DNA of 64,000 nt from JAIPAN01 sp040403555 (GTDB taxonomy: Bacteria > Bacteroidota > Bacteroidia > Sphingobacteriales > Sphingobacteriaceae), in assembly GCA_040403555.1 (NCBI GenBank), contig JBBAKN010000003.1:372001-436000 (forward strand), read 5' to 3'. Below, in pieces: positions 60,432 through 64,000 of this stretch. The position numbers were made by a program, and so were the translations under genes. Numbering within the stretch: position 1 is the stretch's first letter; every line of letters starts with the position of its first letter. The notes beneath the pieces were generated by a model that searched no databases, had not been told where the DNA came from, and saw only the letters and a program-made list of their open reading frames with translations.

Positions 60432-63400
60432 TGGAGCTTATTAAAGTTAAAACGTACAAAATTATCAAAAAAGCAGCAAAAATAACGTTATGGGTTCTAG
60501 TATCTCTTCTCTTGATGCTGGTTTCCTTGTTGTTTTCACTCCAATTTAAGCCCGTTCAAACCTATGTTGCCCAACGCATTGCGGGCTACCTATCTAGTGA
60601 ACTACACACCAAGGTTGCAATTGCAGGATTGCATGTTAAACCCTTCAAATCTATTGAATTAGATGGTTTTTTACTCGAAGATTTGGAACATGACACCCTG
60701 CTATATACACAACATGTTTCTATAAAAATCAACACATTTTCACTCAAAAAGAGACAGTTATTTATTGCCGAATTGGGAATAAAAAAAGGACAGATTTTTT
60801 TTAAAAAATACAAAAATAAACAAACGAATCTCAGTTTCTTAATTCGTTATTTTAGCAGCACCGATACCACAAAAAGTAAGCCTTTTGATGTGCGCCTGAG
60901 CAATATTAAACTAAGCGACATGGCGTTTAAATACCGCAATTACGGGGTTAATAGAAAAACTAAAAGCATAAATTTTAGCGACCTAGACCTTAGCGAACTG
61001 AATGGAGAAATTTTACAGCTCGATACCCGTAATTACCTTGCACAAGCAGAAATTAAAAACCTACATTTTCATGAAAAGTCGGGCTTTTGGCTTAAAAATC
61101 TGAGCACCTTGGTTACCATTGATAGCACTAAAATGGAGTTCAATAAACTAAAACTCCAAACTGCTAAAACCAATATAGGCCCTTATTTCATCATGAAATT
61201 TAAGAGTTTCGATGATTTCGTTCACTTTAACAATAAGGTGTACATGCTCGGCAGGTTTAACAAATCGAGGGTATTAGCTAGCGATGTGGCCTATTTCGCA
61301 CCCGAACTAGCAACCTTAAAACTCGATGTAAAATTACAAGGCACCATAAAAGGTACGGTTAGCCATTTACGAGCAAAAAACTTAGCCATTGAGCCGAATA
61401 AAGGGATAGCATTAAAAGGCGATTTCGATATAAAAGGATTGCCATTGATAAAAAACACGGTCTTTACACTCAACCTCCGAGAGTTAAAAACAAGTAAAAA
61501 AGAGTACGACCAATTGTTACGAAACATTACCGGTAATACACGAAATGATTTACCCGAAGAAATTGCAAAAATTGGTAATTTTAGTTATAAGGGTAGTTTC
61601 AAAGGCCTGAGCAATGATTTTAAAATGCAAGGCACCTTACAAACCGAATTAGGTAAGGTAACTATCAAAAGCTTGGCCTTTAAGCGAAATGCTCAGCGTG
61701 AGCCTATATACGAAGCCTCGGTACAAACAGCGCAATTTAACCTCGGAAAATTGCTTAACAAAAGCGAACTGGGTAGCATAAACTTTGATGGAGATGTAAA
61801 GGGGAAAGGCTTTAAATTGGATCAATTAAGCACCCAGCTCAAACTAAACATAGGTTACATAGATTACAACCGCTACCGCTATCAACAAGTAAAGGTAAAC
61901 GGACAAGTAGATCAACGCATTTTTAATGGCAGCATTGGTATTAACGATGCACAGGTACAGCTCGACTTTTTAGGTAAAATGGACTTGAATCCTGATTTAC
62001 CAGTATTTAACTTTGAGTCGAAAATTAGAAATGCAAACCTTTTAGCACTTCACTTTACTAAAGATACCCTAACGCTAAGTGCCAATTTGCAAACAAATTT
62101 TAATGGCAATACCCTCGAAAATATTCAGGGCAGTATTTCGGCCCAATCTATTGTTTTAAAAACTCCGAGCAAAACCCACTACATTGATTCTATTGAATTA
62201 GCTGCAAATGGATTGGATAACAACCGATCTATTGAATTACATTCTGATTTAGCCGAAGCAAGTATTAAAGGAAAGTATGATTTAATGACATTGCCTTCAT
62301 ACTTTAAATCGGTACTAAAAAAGTACGTTCCATCTCTTCGTACTAGTATTGTTCCGTTTAAATCACAGCATTTCGATGTAAACATTCAATTGAAAAAGTT
62401 TGAACCTATTGGTGTTTTTGCACCTAAATTGGGTATTGCCGATGGCGCTATTCTCAATGGTAAATTCGACTCCGATAGCAGTATTTCCACCATCAATGGA
62501 TACGCAAAAACTATACAATACGACGGCATAAAAGCAAACAATCTGATTGTGGATGAGACAACCGAAAATAAACAAATGAACATTTTTCTAACTTCAGATC
62601 GCATTGATTTGGGTGATAGTTTATTTGTAAAAAATGTGAACATTGCAACCATTTTACGTTCAGATAGCTTGAGTCTCAACGTAAAGCTATCCGATAAAGA
62701 TGCCACAAACCAACTCGATTTAAACGGGTTGGTAGAATTCAGTGCCGATAGTTTGGCCAAATTGAGCATTCTCCCTTCTGATTTAGTAATTAACCGCGAA
62801 GTATGGAAAATACAAGACAAGGTATTGTTCCGTTTTGATAAAGGGAAAACCTTAGTTAAAAATTTTGGATTGAGCAGAAACAATCAATTCATTTCGGCTG
62901 ATGGTATAATCTCTACAGATCCGAATGACGAATTGAAAGTTGGTTTTAAAAACTTTGATTTGCAATCTATAAATCCGCTCACTAAAACAGCCGGCGTTAG
63001 GCTAAAAGGTATACTTAACGGCCAAACTGGGCTAAAAGCACTTAGTGGCAAAACTAGACTTAGTTCGAGCTTAGGTATAGATTCATTAGACTTTAACAAT
63101 AATTATATTGGCAACTTAACTTTAAATGCCGACTACGATAATGATACCAAGCTTGCTATCTTAAACATGGATATTACTAGTAAGGGGGTAAAGAGTTTGG
63201 ATATTCGTGGCACCTATGATGCCAATCCGGAACAAGATAATTTAGATTTAGACCTTAATATGGATAATACTCAGTTAATTATCCTAGAACCTTTTATCCG
63301 CAACCTCGTATCCAATCTAACTGGAACCATATCTAGTCGCCTAAAAATAAGTGGCAAGCCTAGTAAGCCAAAAGTAAACGGAAATGTAAGTTTAAATAAT

Positions 63401-64000
63401 ACCGAACTCACTGTTAACTACTTAAAAACTAGGTATCGTATTAATCAGAAATTAGTAGTTAACAATACTGTTATTAATGTAAACGACTTACGATTAAAAG
63501 ACAGTAAGAATAATGAAGCCATTGCCAATGGTACCGTAGACCTAGGTAACATCAACACGCCCACCATCAATGTAACGCTCGTAACCAATAAATTTATGGC
63601 GCTAAACACAACCGCCAAAGATAATTCAGCTTATTACGGAACCGCTTATGGTACAGGTATTTTTAGTTTCGATGGACCAACGGATAACATGAATATCAAC
63701 ATCGATGCAAAAACTGAAGCTGGAACGGTATTTAATATTCCCTTAAACACAACCGAAAAAATTGGAGAAACCGATTTTATTGTTTTTGTGGGCAAAGATT
63801 CTAGCCGAGTTATTAAAAAAGAAAATGCATTTAACGGTGTAAAAATGAACTTCTCCTTAGCGGTAGATGAAAATTCACAGGTGAATATTTTCACTTCTCT
63901 GGGCAAATTATCCGGTAAAGGGAAAAGTGATTTAAGCTTACGAATTTCAACCTTAGGCGATTTTGAGATGTTTGGCGATTACCTCATCTCACAAGGTAAA
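60431..64000 (+). CDS. TamB-like translocation/assembly module protein (3' end cut by window)
   Basis: An open frame from ATG 60431 runs to the window end: 1190 residues and no stop. A basic N-terminus and one membrane helix (about residues 19-37, LWVLVSLLLMLVSLLFSLQF) are followed by a long beta-rich region with AsmA/TamB-type features (AGYLSSELHTKVAIAGLHVKPF, then repeated LNGxxxFSxDSL and LSxNLQTNFNGN strands) and, near residue 950-1000, the GTISSRLKISGKPSKPKVNGNVSL motif typical of the TamB C-terminal part. Such proteins bridge the periplasm and move lipid or outer-membrane components. A stop codon lies two codons upstream, so ATG 60431 is the only start before the helix. Confidence 0.9.
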   Translation, partial: MELIKVKTYKIIKKAAKITLWVLVSLLLMLVSLLFSLQFKPVQTYVAQRIAGYLSSELHTKVAIAGLHVKPFKSIELDGFLLEDLEHDTLLYTQHVSIKINTFSLKKRQLFIAELGIKKGQIFFKKYKNKQTNLSFLIRYFSSTDTTKSKPFDVRLSNIKLSDMAFKYRNYGVNRKTKSINFSDLDLSELNGEILQLDTRNYLAQAEIKNLHFHEKSGFWLKNLSTLVTIDSTKMEFNKLKLQTAKTNIGPYFIMKFKSFDDFVHFNNKVYMLGRFNKSRVLASDVAYFAPELATLKLDVKLQGTIKGTVSHLRAKNLAIEPNKGIALKGDFDIKGLPLIKNTVFTLNLRELKTSKKEYDQLLRNITGNTRNDLPEEIAKIGNFSYKGSFKGLSNDFKMQGTLQTELGKVTIKSLAFKRNAQREPIYEASVQTAQFNLGKLLNKSELGSINFDGDVKGKGFKLDQLSTQLKLNIGYIDYNRYRYQQVKVNGQVDQRIFNGSIGINDAQVQLDFLGKMDLNPDLPVFNFESKIRNANLLALHFTKDTLTLSANLQTNFNGNTLENIQGSISAQSIVLKTPSKTHYIDSIELAANGLDNNRSIELHSDLAEASIKGKYDLMTLPSYFKSVLKKYVPSLRTSIVPFKSQHFDVNIQLKKFEPIGVFAPKLGIADGAILNGKFDSDSSISTINGYAKTIQYDGIKANNLIVDETTENKQMNIFLTSDRIDLGDSLFVKNVNIATILRSDSLSLNVKLSDKDATNQLDLNGLVEFSADSLAKLSILPSDLVINREVWKIQDKVLFRFDKGKTLVKNFGLSRNNQFISADGIISTDPNDELKVGFKNFDLQSINPLTKTAGVRLKGILNGQTGLKALSGKTRLSSSLGIDSLDFNNNYIGNLTLNADYDNDTKLAILNMDITSKGVKSLDIRGTYDANPEQDNLDLDLNMDNTQLIILEPFIRNLVSNLTGTISSRLKISGKPSKPKVNGNVSLNNTELTVNYLKTRYRINQKLVVNNTVINVNDLRLKDSKNNEAIANGTVDLGNINTPTINVTLVTNKFMALNTTAKDNSAYYGTAYGTGIFSFDGPTDNMNINIDAKTEAGTVFNIPLNTTEKIGETDFIVFVGKDSSRVIKKENAFNGVKMNFSLAVDENSQVNIFTSLGKLSGKGKSDLSLRISTLGDFEMFGDYLISQGK

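Noticed and set aside
1..64000. CRISPR array, prophage, insertion sequence or rRNA operon
   Set aside because: No regularly spaced short repeats, transposase or integrase motifs, phage structural genes, or rRNA-like sequence were found; only the single tRNA-Ala is present.

Overview
The window looks like chromosomal DNA of a Bacteroidota member, most likely a Sphingobacteriia/Pedobacter-like bacterium. The evidence is AT-rich DNA; many lipoproteins and outer-membrane beta-barrel proteins with carboxypeptidase-regulatory-like N-termini; families typical of the phylum (DUF4295 after L28/L33, DUF3098 after FtsX, DUF5683 between ParB and DapB, DUF983, DUF2490, BshC); weak Shine-Dalgarno sites; and several good matches to the Bacteroidota -7 promoter motif TAnnTTTG. 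There is no rRNA operon, CRISPR array, prophage or insertion sequence. Most of the window is ordered housekeeping DNA; the unusual features are small.

Layout. 1-2008 (minus): a LiaF-like membrane protein (cut by the window start), a PspC-domain protein and a short-chain dehydrogenase. 2128-6048 (plus): a tight run with an MlaE/MlaF lipid-transport pair, a SAM methyltransferase, an uncharacterised lipoprotein and MsrA. 6052-9192: accessory secreted proteins, namely a lipoprotein of seven near-identical 44-45 residue repeats (probable seven-bladed propeller), a small lipoprotein ending in a copy of the MsrA C-terminus, and a GH13 amylase-like lipoprotein. 9251-13931 (minus): topoisomerase IV (parE-parC). 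13932-14437 is intergenic and holds an inverted repeat, a 39-codon ORF and a terminator. 14438-18010: a secreted protein plus an outer-membrane barrel. 18111-21738: four soluble two-component proteins. 21735-24463 (minus): DUF983, a persulfide-dioxygenase-like/rhodanese protein and a TauE/SafE exporter, suggesting sulfur handling under Crp/Fnr-like control. 24609-28092 (minus): DUF2490, then beta-carbonic anhydrase, a SulP anion transporter and a small membrane protein (probable bicarbonate module).

28174-32354 (minus): tRNA-Ala(GGC), lpxB, a small membrane protein, surE and acetyl-CoA synthetase. 32529-38471 (plus): rpmB-rpmG-DUF4295-ftsY-rimO-bshC and an Ldh-family oxidoreductase. 38473-42660 (minus): parA-parB-DUF5683-dapB-lepB. 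42828-46463: a small unknown protein, another outer-membrane barrel and a lipoprotein gene broken by an in-frame stop. 46467-53581: leuS (minus); ftsX-DUF3098-uppP-truB-ribF (plus), a cell-envelope and RNA-modification operon; a LysE-family exporter (minus). 53631-60431: uvrA, an ECF sigma factor with a tiny cysteine-containing protein, nth, recA and tsaD, a cluster rich in DNA repair. 60431-64000: a TamB-like protein running off the window end; its ATG shares one base with the TTG start of the divergent tsaD.

No large undescribed system is evident. The items most worth a second look are the MsrA-tail chimera, the seven-repeat propeller lipoprotein, the degenerate receiver-kinase fusion, the Crp/Fnr-like operator placed exactly upstream of a consensus promoter in the sulfur locus, the broken lipoprotein gene, the 35-base perfect palindrome, the 39-codon ORF and the base-sharing tsaD/tamB starts.
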